A stretch of 64,000 nt of DNA. It comes from an uncultured Clostridia bacterium (lineage in GTDB: Bacteria; Bacillota; Clostridia; Lachnospirales; Cellulosilyticaceae). Below, in pieces: positions 16,059-25,409 of the stretch (its first letter is position 1; the number at the start of each line of letters is the position of its first letter). Location: positions 124,001 to 188,000 of the forward strand of contig CALJNR010000012.1 in the NCBI GenBank assembly GCA_937981575.1. The letters are read 5' to 3'. Made by a program: the position numbers and the translations under genes. The notes under the pieces were generated by a model, which saw only the letters and a program-made list of their open reading frames with translations, searched no databases and had not been told where the DNA came from.

Positions 16059-17438
16059 ATGAAACTATGGGGTGGACGATTTGCTAAAGAAACTGATACT
16101 TTAACAGATCACTTTAATTCTTCAATATCATTTGATGCAAGACTTTATAAACAAGATATTATCGGGAGCATAGCCCACGTTTCTATGCTTGCCAAACAAA
16201 ATATCATTCCTGAAACCGACAGCAAGCTTATCGAAAAAGGATTATTGGAACTGCTTGCTGATATCGAAAAAGGTTCGGTAGTATTTAATGAAAAAATGGA
16301 AGACATTCACATGAATATTGAAGCACTTCTTATTGAGCGTATAGGTGATGTGGCAAAGAGGATGCATACTGGAAGAAGCCGTAATGATCAAGTTGCCCTT
16401 GATGTCAGAATGTATGTACGCGACGAAATTACGGAAATCAAAGGCATGCTGCTTAATTTAATGGATACTTTAATAACTATTGCTTCTAAGCATACTTCTA
16501 CAATTATGCCTGGCTATACGCACCTTCAAAGGGCACAGCCAATTACCTTTGCCCATCATATTATGGCTTATTTCGAAATGCTTAAGAGAGATTATAGACG
16601 CTTAGATTTTACTTACAAAATGACAAATGCGCTTCCTTTAGGAAGCGGAGCACTTGCAACAACGACCTATCCACTAGATAGAGATTTTGTAGCTGAAACC
16701 CTTCAGTTTGACTCCATTTGCGAAAATAGTATTGATGGAGTATCTGACCGTGATTTTTGTTTGGACTTACTTTATACTATTTCCACTTTAATGATGCATC
16801 TTAGCCGTTTTAGCGAAGAGATTATCCTTTGGAGTTCTCATGAGTTTCGTTTTGTTGAGCTGGATGATGCATATAGTACAGGCAGCTCGATCATGCCTCA
16901 GAAAAAAAATCCGGATATTGCTGAACTGGTTAGAGGAAAATCTGGAAGAGTATATGGCAATTTAATGAGCCTTATGACTACAATGAAGGGCCTTCCTCTG
17001 GCCTATAACAAAGATATGCAAGAAGATAAAGAACGCATTTTTGACAGCATTGATACCATCAAAATGTGTTTGCCTATTTTTAACGAAATGATTAAAACAA
17101 TGAAGGTACGTGAAAAGAATATGTATAAGGCTGCTGCCGGCGGCTTTACGAACGCTACAGACGCTGCTGATTATCTCGTTAAAAAAGGTCTTGCGTTCAG
17201 AGACGCTCATGAAGTAATTGGCAAACTTGTTTTGCATTGTGTGACAGAAAACCTTTCATTAGAAGAGCTGCCTTTAGACGTGTATCAGTCTATTCATCCT
17301 ATATTTGAAGCAGATATTTATGAGGCTATTTCACTCTCAACATGCGTTAACGAACGCCAAGTTAAGGGCGGTCCAAGCATGCAGGCTGTTTCAGCCCATA
17401 TCGCTAAAGCGAAAGACTTCTTAAATCATCCCGAATAA
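16059..17438 (+). CDS. argH: Argininosuccinate lyase
   Basis: ArgH splits argininosuccinate into arginine and fumarate. The 459 residues of this fumarase/aspartase-superfamily tetramer include TGRSRNDQVALD (104-115), the histidine motif GYTHLQRAQP (152-161) and the catalytic signature GSSIMPQKKNPD (275-286) with its mobile-loop serine. The start follows AAGGAGG, eight bases away. It forms an argGH unit and ends at a strong intrinsic terminator two bases after the stop, after which repeat copy C begins. Confidence 0.97.
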   Translation: MKLWGGRFAKETDTLTDHFNSSISFDARLYKQDIIGSIAHVSMLAKQNIIPETDSKLIEKGLLELLADIEKGSVVFNEKMEDIHMNIEALLIERIGDVAKRMHTGRSRNDQVALDVRMYVRDEITEIKGMLLNLMDTLITIASKHTSTIMPGYTHLQRAQPITFAHHIMAYFEMLKRDYRRLDFTYKMTNALPLGSGALATTTYPLDRDFVAETLQFDSICENSIDGVSDRDFCLDLLYTISTLMMHLSRFSEEIILWSSHEFRFVELDDAYSTGSSIMPQKKNPDIAELVRGKSGRVYGNLMSLMTTMKGLPLAYNKDMQEDKERIFDSIDTIKMCLPIFNEMIKTMKVREKNMYKAAAGGFTNATDAADYLVKKGLAFRDAHEVIGKLVLHCVTENLSLEELPLDVYQSIHPIFEADIYEAISLSTCVNERQVKGGPSMQAVSAHIAKAKDFLNHPE

Positions 17439-17439
17439 A

Positions 17440-17478
17440 AAAAAGCTGTCAGTTCACTCTGAACTGACAGCTTTTTTT
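17440..17478 (+). terminator. Intrinsic terminator of argGH
   Basis: AAAAGCTGTCAGTTC and its complement enclose a 5-nt loop, followed by seven T (17472-17478). It also has an A-run on the other side and may work in both directions. Confidence 0.92.
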
Positions 17479-17560
17479 ATGAAAAAATTGTATAGTGCTG
17501 GCAAGCGGCCAAGCTTTCCGCTTTATATGCATGCCCGTATATTTTTTCATACTTTGTTGT
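17479..17560 (+). repeat. Terminator-anchored structured repeat, copy C
   Basis: It begins ATGAAAAAATTG right after the argH T-run and keeps GTGCTGGCAAG, GGCCAAGCTTTCCG, ATATGCATG and a closing TTTGTTGT. The second hairpin is GTAT (17537-17540) with ATAC (17549-17552), where other copies have GCGTGC with GCACGC, so both arms changed together. This is the most diverged of the clear copies. Confidence 0.65.
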
Positions 17561-17657
17561 TATCCTGTCATAAAGATCTGTCACTTGAATAAACCGCACC
17601 AATTTCACAGAAACAAATGCCTTTGTCAGGCTTTCTTATAAGAGCAAACAGATTTAC

Positions 17658-18215
17658 TTATAGCTTTAAATTGTTCTTGTCATCAGTTTGTATTCCTAAA
17701 ATGTCAAAGTAGTTCATTATTTCATCAAAATAGAACTCCATCGTTCTAATAAATCGGCTTATTTTTTTATTATTAAGAGGAACATAGGTCTGCCAAAGTT
17801 CATAAAGTTTAATAGCCTCCTCCTTAGAGGGCATTTTATAAAACTCTTCTATAAAATAATGCCAGTCTCTGTTTAACCTATTGTAGATACTAGCATTCTC
17901 CACAGCTGCTGCTGCCTCATCAAAAACTTCTGTTCTCTCCTCAATTGTTGTATGAAAAAGTGAAACCAGTTCGCTTTTGTTAATTATAATCTTAATATCA
18001 GGATAAAGATAGTAGAAAGTATTTCTGTAAGGCTGACTCATTTCAATCACTGCATAATCAAGTCTACATGCTATATTTCTAAGTTGCACAGATAAATGCT
18101 TTTTGGTTCTTATTTTTATGATTTGTGTAAGCTGCCATTTATTACTATGAAACTCGTAAATCCATAAATCGTCCAGCTTCTCAATCGGATTAAACATCTG
18201 TTTAAGCAGATACAT
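17658..18215 (-). CDS. Small ORF resembling a degenerate ISL3-family transposase catalytic region
   Basis: The 185-residue product is not a standard housekeeping protein. Its middle (about residues 51-90: YAVIEMSQPYRNTFYYLYPD then IKIIINKSELVSLFH) follows the pattern of ISL3 transposases, where a DMS..YR..V block is followed by P.A.IV.DKFH. Its end (LYELWQTYVP, then ISRFIRTMEFYFDEIMNYFD) resembles their C-terminal helices. The two expected catalytic aspartates read as E58 and N79, the zinc-finger N-terminus is absent, and the final acidic motif is missing. A ribosome site (AAGGAAG) and an open frame remain, so it may be a domesticated or decaying gene rather than an active transposase. No terminal inverted repeats were found. 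Confidence 0.45.
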   Translation of the reverse strand: MYLLKQMFNPIEKLDDLWIYEFHSNKWQLTQIIKIRTKKHLSVQLRNIACRLDYAVIEMSQPYRNTFYYLYPDIKIIINKSELVSLFHTTIEERTEVFDEAAAAVENASIYNRLNRDWHYFIEEFYKMPSKEEAIKLYELWQTYVPLNNKKISRFIRTMEFYFDEIMNYFDILGIQTDDKNNLKL

Positions 18216-18270
18216 ATACTCTACTTCCTTTTTTTGTTTAAAGTATATCCACTCTTTTTAAACTATAAAC

Positions 18271-18296
18271 AAGGCAGTATCACAAGATACTGCCTT
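18271..18296 (-). terminator. Hairpin terminator after glgB
   Basis: Perfect 11-bp arms AAGGCAGTATC/GATACTGCCTT enclose a 4-nt loop just beyond the glgB stop. The T-run on the exit side is weak (TTGTTTATAGTTT). Confidence 0.7.
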
Positions 18297-18301
18297 ACTT
18301 A

Positions 18302-20548
18302 CTATATTTTTTTAACTTTTTTTTTATCTTTTAGCTTTTTCAAAAAGCTATCGATTTTAAATACACATATACCTAAAGGCGGTATTTTAATTTCTATGCT
18401 ATAGGGTCTGCCGTGCCAAGGAGATTCCTCTGAACTTACCTCTTGATTAACTACGCCTGTGCCGTCATAACACATGTCATCGCTGTTCAAAACTTCTGTA
18501 TAAACTGCATAGTCAGGAACCCCTATACGATACGCCTCATAAGTCACAGGTGTAAAGTTAATGACAACAATGAATTTATCTTTTGGCTGGAGCCCTTTTC
18601 TGACAAAGGAAATAATACTTTGATTTCGGTTATCACAATCTATCCATTCAAAATTCTCATAACCATTTCCTAATTCCCATAAACATTTATGATTTTTATA
18701 GATGGCATTTAGATCTTTAACATACTTCTGAATAGCGGCATGAGATTTATTGGCAATAAGCCCCCAATCCAGTTCTCTTTCTTCACTCCACTCAGTTGTT
18801 TGTGCAAATTCATTGCCCATAAACAGCATCTTTTTACCTGGATGCATATACATATAACCATAAGCAGCCCTTAAATTCGCAAACTGCTGCCACTCATTGC
18901 CGGGCATTTTGTAAATCATCGAACTCTTTCCGTGTACAACCTCATCGTGAGAGAGTACTTGAATAAAGTTTTCACTAAAAGCATACATCAAACTGAAAGT
19001 GATCTTTTCATGATTATATTTTCTAAAATAAGGATCCACTTTCATGTAGGTCAAAAAGTCATTCATCCACCCCATATTCCATTTGAAACCAAACCCTAAT
19101 CCCCCTTGGTCAACAGGATGTGAAACCTTCGGCCATGCGGTTGACTCTTCTGCTATCATCAAAATACCTTTGAATTCTCTATAAGCAGTCTGATTAAGTT
19201 TCTTAAAGAATTCTATAGCTTCTAAATTCTCTCTGCTGCCATATTTATTTGGAACATAGTCCCCTTCTCTGCCATAGTCTAAATAAAGCATTGATGCAAC
19301 TGCATCAACTCTTAATCCATCAATATGATAATTATCCAACCACGAAACAGCACTGGCAATCAGAAACATATCAACTTGAGGTTTTCCATAATCAAAAATA
19401 AGCGTTCCCCAGTGAGGGTGATGTGCCTGCTTTTCATCAACATGTTCATATAAAGCTTTTCCATCAAACTTCTCAAGAGCAAATGCATCTTTTGGAAAAT
19501 GGGCAGGTACCCAGTCTAATATAACGCCTATCTGATGTTTATGCATTGTATCTATAAAATATCTAAAATCATCCGGTGTACCATATCGGCTTGTCGGTGC
19601 AAAATATCCTGTAACCTGATATCCCCAAGAACCATCAAAAGGATGTTCGATAATCCCCATCAATTCAATATGAGTATACCCCATTTCTTTTATATACTGC
19701 GCTAAATTATCTGCTGCTTCTCTATAGGTATAAAATGCTCCATTCGGATGCTTTTTCCATGAACCTATATGTACCTCATAAATAGATACTGGCTCTTTAT
19801 GATAAGCTTTATGCTCTCTTTTTTCCATCCATCTTTTATCTTTCCATTTATATTTATTTAGATTATAAATGACTGAAGCATTATCTGGCCTGATTTGACT
19901 GTATTTTGCATACGGATCAGCTTTATATAAAAGAACATCATCTTCTGTTTTAATTTCGTATTTATAAACTTCCATTTCCTGAAGACCTGGAATAAAAAGC
20001 TCCCACACCCCATAGTCTTCAATTAAACGCATTGGATGTCTTCTGCCATCCCAGTTGTTGAAAGTTCCGATTACACTGACGCGTTTTGCATGTGGTGCCC
20101 ATACTGCAAAACTGACGCCCTGTACCCCCATTACTTCTTTAAAGTTTGCCCCCATCCTATTGTAAACTTGATAATCTGTTCCCGCTTTAAAGAGCAGAAG
20201 TTCTTCTTCTGAAAGCGTTGAATCAAACTGATAAGGATCTATATAAGACCATTCATTACCTTCTTGATCCCGGCATACAAGCTTGTATAAAAACTTCTTT
20301 TTTCTATTTTTGATTACTGTCTCAAAAATGCCATGTACTTTACTTGGATTAAGCACATATTTTTTACTGCTGTCATCTATATGTACAAGTGTAACATCAC
20401 ATGCAGCGGGGCAAAAAATTCTTACTGTAAGAGCGCTCTTGCCATCTTCATCCACTAAATACATTCCTAACAGTCCGTGTGGATTGTTATAATCTCCTTG
20501 TCCAAGTTTTGATAATCCTTCACTGATTAAAATGTTATTGAATTCCAT
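18302..20548 (-). CDS. glgB: 1,4-alpha-glucan branching enzyme
   Basis: GlgB makes alpha-1,6 branches in glycogen. The 748 residues hold a repeated N-terminal CBM48 region (about 1-110 and 130-225, with GTFNNWDGRRHPM), a GH13 barrel with nucleophile D415 in GLRVDAVASM, the acid/base glutamate in MIAEEST (about 465-471) and the LSHDEVVHGK motif, then a C-terminal beta domain. The final tail is unusually lysine-rich. It stands alone, without glgC, glgA or glgP beside it. The start follows AGAGGTG. It is divergent from the histidine-tail gene. Confidence 0.96.
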   Translation of the reverse strand: MEFNNILISEGLSKLGQGDYNNPHGLLGMYLVDEDGKSALTVRIFCPAACDVTLVHIDDSSKKYVLNPSKVHGIFETVIKNRKKKFLYKLVCRDQEGNEWSYIDPYQFDSTLSEEELLLFKAGTDYQVYNRMGANFKEVMGVQGVSFAVWAPHAKRVSVIGTFNNWDGRRHPMRLIEDYGVWELFIPGLQEMEVYKYEIKTEDDVLLYKADPYAKYSQIRPDNASVIYNLNKYKWKDKRWMEKREHKAYHKEPVSIYEVHIGSWKKHPNGAFYTYREAADNLAQYIKEMGYTHIELMGIIEHPFDGSWGYQVTGYFAPTSRYGTPDDFRYFIDTMHKHQIGVILDWVPAHFPKDAFALEKFDGKALYEHVDEKQAHHPHWGTLIFDYGKPQVDMFLIASAVSWLDNYHIDGLRVDAVASMLYLDYGREGDYVPNKYGSRENLEAIEFFKKLNQTAYREFKGILMIAEESTAWPKVSHPVDQGGLGFGFKWNMGWMNDFLTYMKVDPYFRKYNHEKITFSLMYAFSENFIQVLSHDEVVHGKSSMIYKMPGNEWQQFANLRAAYGYMYMHPGKKMLFMGNEFAQTTEWSEERELDWGLIANKSHAAIQKYVKDLNAIYKNHKCLWELGNGYENFEWIDCDNRNQSIISFVRKGLQPKDKFIVVINFTPVTYEAYRIGVPDYAVYTEVLNSDDMCYDGTGVVNQEVSSEESPWHGRPYSIEIKIPPLGICVFKIDSFLKKLKDKKKVKKI

Positions 20549-20696
20549 AATTTTTCACCTCTTTATATTATACTAAACTATTTTTAATTTTTTTTCAATC
20601 GTTATATCCAAATTTTTACAACAAATACACTTATATGCTTGCTATCTTTAAAAAAATTGTATATCCTTAATATAAAAATAATAAAAGGAGTTTATA

Positions 20697-22082
20697 ATGA
20701 ATAACAACGTTAATCAGTTGGTTTTAGGAATTTCTTATTCCTATATCCGTTATATCGATGAATATTTATCGCTCTTAAATAACAGCCTATATTCTTCCGT
20801 CCTTTATCTTGATGAAGAAACCTGGCAAATGCTTGAGGATCTAAAAAATCATTTTTTAAGTCTTCCAGACATCCTTTCAAAAGACTTAACAGCTAAAGAA
20901 GAATATGCATCTCAAATACTGCATTACAGAATCACACTTGAAAAAAAATATCGTACACTTACTGCCTACCAGCGTGAATTGCATCATCTTACTACACGCT
21001 TTAACTTTCTAGCAGATAAGGTGGATATTTCTCCTGAATCCCTGCAGATGATGGAAGATGAAATGCACGCTATAGACTTTGACCTCATGGCAAAAGACTG
21101 CGCAAGCTTTGTGTTTGATTCAAAAAATCCGGGCAGCAGACAAGAACGAGCCTCTCTGCTTTTACCTTATATTCCAATACGTATTACTAAAGAAAACTAT
21201 ATCGATTACCTGCGAAAGAGCATCGAGCATATAGCCATTCAAGATACTCCTGACGCTCTAAACATGCTCCTTGATGTGCTTTGGCAGCTTTTTGATGGTC
21301 ACTTGTGTCCGGACTATGGCGTACATTTTAAGGATCTTGCTATAACGCTTGATGATTTATCTTTGCTAAAAACAGATGAAGATTTTTATGAAAACGCTGA
21401 GCTTCTCGGCGAAACTATTGATACACTGCTCAGAATGCTTAACAATATTTATAAACTAACAGGTGCTTTGGCTAATCTTCTGATCTTTGATCAGCTAAAC
21501 TTTCAAGAAATAACCAATATGCATATCAGTTTTAATGACCTTTATTATTCGCTAAAAAATATTCTAAGCGCCGGTGAAAACACTGATTTATTTTTAACAG
21601 CACTGCCCGACAGAGTGAAAGAAATAGAAGATCAGATTCAAAACGATTATGAGAAGGTGCTTCGCACACACCAAACAGATTCTCTCTTTTTACTTATGCA
21701 CTCCTATCTCTCCATTGATATAAGCCATATCTTTGGGTTTGATATTCAAAAAAGCAAGCCATTCTCGTCTGAAGCCGCCTTAATGATCAATACTTTTTTA
21801 GATGAATTAAAGAAAAAACTTCTTGCTTTATCAAGCAGCGACAGAAAACTGCGCATGCAGTATTTCATAAGTACTATTCCTTTTGTAATGTCTTCGTCTG
21901 TTTTTGAGACCTATATCAGACAGTCTTTTAGTAATGCAAAGGCTCCTTGGAAAAGCTTAGTCGCAGCTAATTATCTTATACAGCTCATGGAGGAAAACAC
22001 TTCATCCGAAACGCCTGTTTCTTCTGATCATAAGGCATCTCATCATCAATGCGGCTGCAAAGACCATCATCACCACCATTAA
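20697..22082 (+). CDS. Unknown 461-residue protein with a natural histidine tail
   Basis: I do not recognise this family. The protein appears soluble and largely helical, with no signal peptide or membrane segment. Acidic and leucine-rich stretches run throughout. A hydrophilic linker near residue 440 leads into a tail reading HHQCGC then KDHHHHH at the very C-terminus. Such His/Cys tails bind nickel, zinc or copper in metal chaperones, but no metallocentre genes are adjacent. The start follows AAAAGGAG. It is divergent from glgB and convergent with the P-type ATPase gene. The tail could equally be a protein-specific metal sensor or simple low-complexity drift. Confidence 0.7.
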   Translation: MNNNVNQLVLGISYSYIRYIDEYLSLLNNSLYSSVLYLDEETWQMLEDLKNHFLSLPDILSKDLTAKEEYASQILHYRITLEKKYRTLTAYQRELHHLTTRFNFLADKVDISPESLQMMEDEMHAIDFDLMAKDCASFVFDSKNPGSRQERASLLLPYIPIRITKENYIDYLRKSIEHIAIQDTPDALNMLLDVLWQLFDGHLCPDYGVHFKDLAITLDDLSLLKTDEDFYENAELLGETIDTLLRMLNNIYKLTGALANLLIFDQLNFQEITNMHISFNDLYYSLKNILSAGENTDLFLTALPDRVKEIEDQIQNDYEKVLRTHQTDSLFLLMHSYLSIDISHIFGFDIQKSKPFSSEAALMINTFLDELKKKLLALSSSDRKLRMQYFISTIPFVMSSSVFETYIRQSFSNAKAPWKSLVAANYLIQLMEENTSSETPVSSDHKASHHQCGCKDHHHHH

Positions 22083-22410
22083 TGTGCAGCTAAAACTTGC
22101 ATCGTTTTCATACTTATAGAAATAATATACTATTATGTTCTGTTTTCTATAAACCTATACCATAACATTTGCTTTTTAGCAGCTTTAAGAAGCCCTGAAT
22201 ACTATAGAGAAACAACCTGTAAGCTTAAGTAACCTATTAATATAAAGTTGTTTCTCTCAATGGCTTCATATCATAAATCACCCTCTATATCTTAAACTTA
22301 ACAATATGAAATCTATATAAACGAGTTTATAAAAAAGTATATCAATACCCCTTACACAGAGAAGCTGTTAAGCTGACCCTTTTTAAGAAAAACTCAGGCG
22401 CGCTGTACGT
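22083..22410. other. Gene-free gap between convergent genes
   Basis: No convincing ORF or RNA gene is visible. It contains the dispersed repeat at 22206-22254. No clear terminator with a T-run was found for the histidine-tail gene. Confidence 0.5.
22206..22254 (+). repeat. Small dispersed hairpin repeat, copy 2
   Basis: AGAGAAACAAC (22206-22216) is complementary to GTTGTTTCTCT (22247-22257) across a 30-nt loop. It aligns without gaps to the minus strand at 7027-7075, sharing AGAGAAACAAC, CTTAAGT, TATTA and AAAGTTGTTT. Confidence 0.55.
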
Positions 22411-22457
22411 AAAAACAGCTCTTACAAGGCATTAAAACCCGATGAGAGCTGTTTTTT
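22411..22457. terminator. Intrinsic terminator of the P-type ATPase gene
   Basis: AAAACAGCTCT pairs with AGAGCTGTTTT; both exits carry A/T runs, so it may serve the convergent gene as well. Confidence 0.8.
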
Positions 22458-22471
22458 ATCTTTTAACTTTT

Positions 22472-25276
22472 CTATTTATATTGCACATATAGCCTTCTTG
22501 CTTTTCTTACAGCTGTTTTTGCTGATTTTTTACTCATTCTTAAAATCCATTTTATGATTTCATTAGCAGCTACAATAGAAGATGCACTGATGATAATCTT
22601 AATCCACATTTCCTTTGATAGAGCAACTGTATTAAAAAACCCGCCTCCAGTCTGGGTAATAAAAATCTGTAGTGCAGCCGTCAAAAGAATAATTCTTAGA
22701 GCCAATTTATTTTTTAAAAAATTAGGAAAAATACTGCCTGTTCCAAATTCCCGACAGTTAAATGCATTAAATAAGATACTGAAGGCAAATAAACTAAAAA
22801 GGACTGTCTGCTTTTCTGATATGCTCCCTGCGCTGTAGTTCGAAGCGCCCAAAAAGTTCCATCTTATCTGCAGCAGCAGTAGTGCTGTAATAAAAAAGCT
22901 GTTAATCACAATAGTCCTGATCATAAATGGATTAATAATGTTTTTATCTCTTTTAACAGGCTTTCTTTTCATGACGGTGGCTCTTATGGGTTCAAGTCCA
23001 AGTGCCAGTGCTGGAGGCCCATCCATAATAATGTTAACCCATAACAAATGAATTGTTGTAAACGGCATTTCCTGCCCTAACAGCTGGCTGATAATAGCTA
23101 TCATAAAAGCTATAATATTAACTGTAAGCTGAAACTGAATAAATCTTTGAAAGTTGTTATAAATTCCTCTGCCCCATTTTACAGCTTCTATGATTGTGCT
23201 GAAACTGTCATCAATTAAAATAATATCTGCCGCATTCTTACTGACTTCTGTGCCTGCAATCCCCATAGCAATACCTACATCAGCTTTAGAAAGAGCAGGG
23301 GCATCATTAATCCCATCCCCTGTTACCGCTACAACTTCCCCTGCCTTCTGCAAAGCTTGTACAATACGCATTTTAGTATCTGGCTTTGACCTAGCTACAA
23401 TAGAGATATGTTTCAGTTCTTTGATAAGTTCGTCTTCACTTAATGTATCAATATAGGATGCTTCAACAGCCCTAAGTCCTTGGGCTGTCAGCCCAATTTC
23501 TTTTCCGATCGCCCTGGCTGTTTCAATATTATCTCCAGTCAGCATTTTTGTCTCTATACCCCCAGCCCTGGCTACGGAGATAGCCTCTTTAACCCCTTCT
23601 CTTAATGGGTCTGTTATGCCCACGAAACCATCAAAAATAAGTTTATATGCGACATTTTGCTTCTCCAGCAGGTTATCCTCCTCACTAACCAGCTGATGTG
23701 CAAAAGCCAAAACACGCATTGCTTCAGCCTGCAGAATTTGAATAGCATAAGAAATTTCTTTAATACGCATCTCCGTCAGAGGCTTTGTCTGTCCATTAAT
23801 CATCTCGTAACCACATTGTTTTAAAATAACTTCTGGGGCTCCTTTAGACAATATCTCATAACTTCCAGATTTCTTTACAATCGTATACATATATTTATTA
23901 TGTGAAGTAAAAGGAAGCTGTTTTACAACCTGTTCTTTTTGCCTCTGAGCCTTATAATCAAAAGACTCACACAAAGATAACAGCGCACATTCTGTTGCAC
24001 TGCCGATATACTTTTCCTCTCCTCTATATTTCTCAATGTCCGCTGTGCTGTTAAGCATGCAATTATCTAAGAAATAGGGATACTTTCTGATCGTTTCATA
24101 GTCTTTGTACGCCCCATCAAGATACAATTTAGCCGCCTTCATTTTGTTTTGTGTAAGGGTTCCTGTTTTATCACTGCAAATCACACTCACTGCTCCGATG
24201 GTTTCACAAGCTTCTTTTTTTCTGACGAGCACATTAATCTTAGCCATTTGCTTCATCGTAATCGCAAGCGTAATGTTAATCATAGTCGGGAGACCTTCTG
24301 GAACAGCTGCAACAATAAGTGCCACACATACAATAAAAGCTGTTTTAATTTCCGCAAAACTACCTAATAGAGGGTCTATTGAGTGAATAAAGCTACTAAA
24401 ATTTTTGAAATTTAATTGTATGGCGTGCCTGCTTGCAATCTTCGTAAGCATATAGATAAAAAGCATTGTTGCAATACCCGTCGAAATCTTAGAGATCGTC
24501 CGACCAAGCCCGTCCATCTTAATTTCAAGCGGTGTATCTTCTTCTTTATCTCCTAACGCTTTTGCAATATGCCCCATTTCCGTATAGTCTCCAGTGGATG
24601 TTATAATCATTTTGGCGCTGCCATAGGCCACCAGTGTTCCTCCAAAAAGCATATTAAATTGTTTGGCAGGTACAGGGTCCTGCGAAATCTGTTCTCCTGA
24701 AATAGTAACAATCTCTTCCTTAACCAACCCTGGTTTTTTGCTTACATCATCAGACTCTCCAGTAAGCATATCTTCTCTTACTTTAAGATCTGTGGACTCT
24801 ATAATTCTTCCATCAGCAGGAACCCTGTCCCCGCTCTCAAGAAAAACAATATCACCAGGAACGAGTTCACTTTTATGTATTAGAACCTTTTCTCCATTTC
24901 TAAGTACTTTGACAGAAATATCGTCTGTCATTTTATTTAATGCCTCAGCTGCTTTTTTGGATCTGCTCTCGGTAAGAAGCCCTATTGCACTTCCAATAAA
25001 AATAGCAATGCAGATGCCTATTCCATCATGATATTCCTTAATTAAGAAACTTATTCCCGCTGCAATAAGCAAAATTACTATCAACTGTTGTGTAAGTATT
25101 TCTCTTATCTCTTGAATCATGCTTTTCTCTTTAGGCTTACTGAATGTATTAGGACCATAGAACTGCAGCCTGTTGCAGGCTTCTTTATTGGATAGTCCAT
25201 TAAGCTTGTCCGCTTCCAATTCACGAAAAATATCCTTCATATCTTTATTATAATACTTTGGCTTCATTGGTTTCAC
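22472..25276 (-). CDS. Cation-transporting P-type ATPase, Ca2+ (P2) type
   Basis: A 934-residue membrane pump predicted to export Ca2+. Order of parts: cation ATPase N-domain, M1-M2 (about 60-105), actuator domain with TGES (172-175), M4 with PEGLP (326-330), phosphorylation site DKTGTLT (D369), nucleotide-binding domain, hinge TGDGINDAPALSKADVGIAM, and M5-M10. The PEGLP and C-terminal helix set match the SERCA/PMCA branch rather than heavy-metal pumps. It is not in an operon and ends at a strong terminator. Ion specificity is inferred from family only; Mn2+ is an alternative. Confidence 0.92.
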   Translation of the reverse strand: MKPMKPKYYNKDMKDIFRELEADKLNGLSNKEACNRLQFYGPNTFSKPKEKSMIQEIREILTQQLIVILLIAAGISFLIKEYHDGIGICIAIFIGSAIGLLTESRSKKAAEALNKMTDDISVKVLRNGEKVLIHKSELVPGDIVFLESGDRVPADGRIIESTDLKVREDMLTGESDDVSKKPGLVKEEIVTISGEQISQDPVPAKQFNMLFGGTLVAYGSAKMIITSTGDYTEMGHIAKALGDKEEDTPLEIKMDGLGRTISKISTGIATMLFIYMLTKIASRHAIQLNFKNFSSFIHSIDPLLGSFAEIKTAFIVCVALIVAAVPEGLPTMINITLAITMKQMAKINVLVRKKEACETIGAVSVICSDKTGTLTQNKMKAAKLYLDGAYKDYETIRKYPYFLDNCMLNSTADIEKYRGEEKYIGSATECALLSLCESFDYKAQRQKEQVVKQLPFTSHNKYMYTIVKKSGSYEILSKGAPEVILKQCGYEMINGQTKPLTEMRIKEISYAIQILQAEAMRVLAFAHQLVSEEDNLLEKQNVAYKLIFDGFVGITDPLREGVKEAISVARAGGIETKMLTGDNIETARAIGKEIGLTAQGLRAVEASYIDTLSEDELIKELKHISIVARSKPDTKMRIVQALQKAGEVVAVTGDGINDAPALSKADVGIAMGIAGTEVSKNAADIILIDDSFSTIIEAVKWGRGIYNNFQRFIQFQLTVNIIAFMIAIISQLLGQEMPFTTIHLLWVNIIMDGPPALALGLEPIRATVMKRKPVKRDKNIINPFMIRTIVINSFFITALLLLQIRWNFLGASNYSAGSISEKQTVLFSLFAFSILFNAFNCREFGTGSIFPNFLKNKLALRIILLTAALQIFITQTGGGFFNTVALSKEMWIKIIISASSIVAANEIIKWILRMSKKSAKTAVRKARRLYVQYK

Positions 25277-25358
25277 TCCGCTTTCTTATCAAAATGTATG
25301 TCTAGTATCATATATATACAACTTCTGCAAAAAATATTACACCTAAAACATAAGTACT

Positions 25359-25402
25359 AAAATCTCCTAACGCCTTCTTATAAAGACTTTAGGAGATTTT
25401 TA
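25359..25402. terminator. Intrinsic terminator of the activase gene
   Basis: AAAATCTCCTAA pairs with TTAGGAGATTTT, with T-runs on both sides and an 18-nt loop. Confidence 0.75.
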
Positions 25403-25409
25403 ATGTTCC

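Noticed and set aside
24105-25031. Several plus-strand frames opposite the P-type ATPase gene
   Set aside because: They overlap conserved catalytic domains of the real gene on the other strand and lack ribosome sites.
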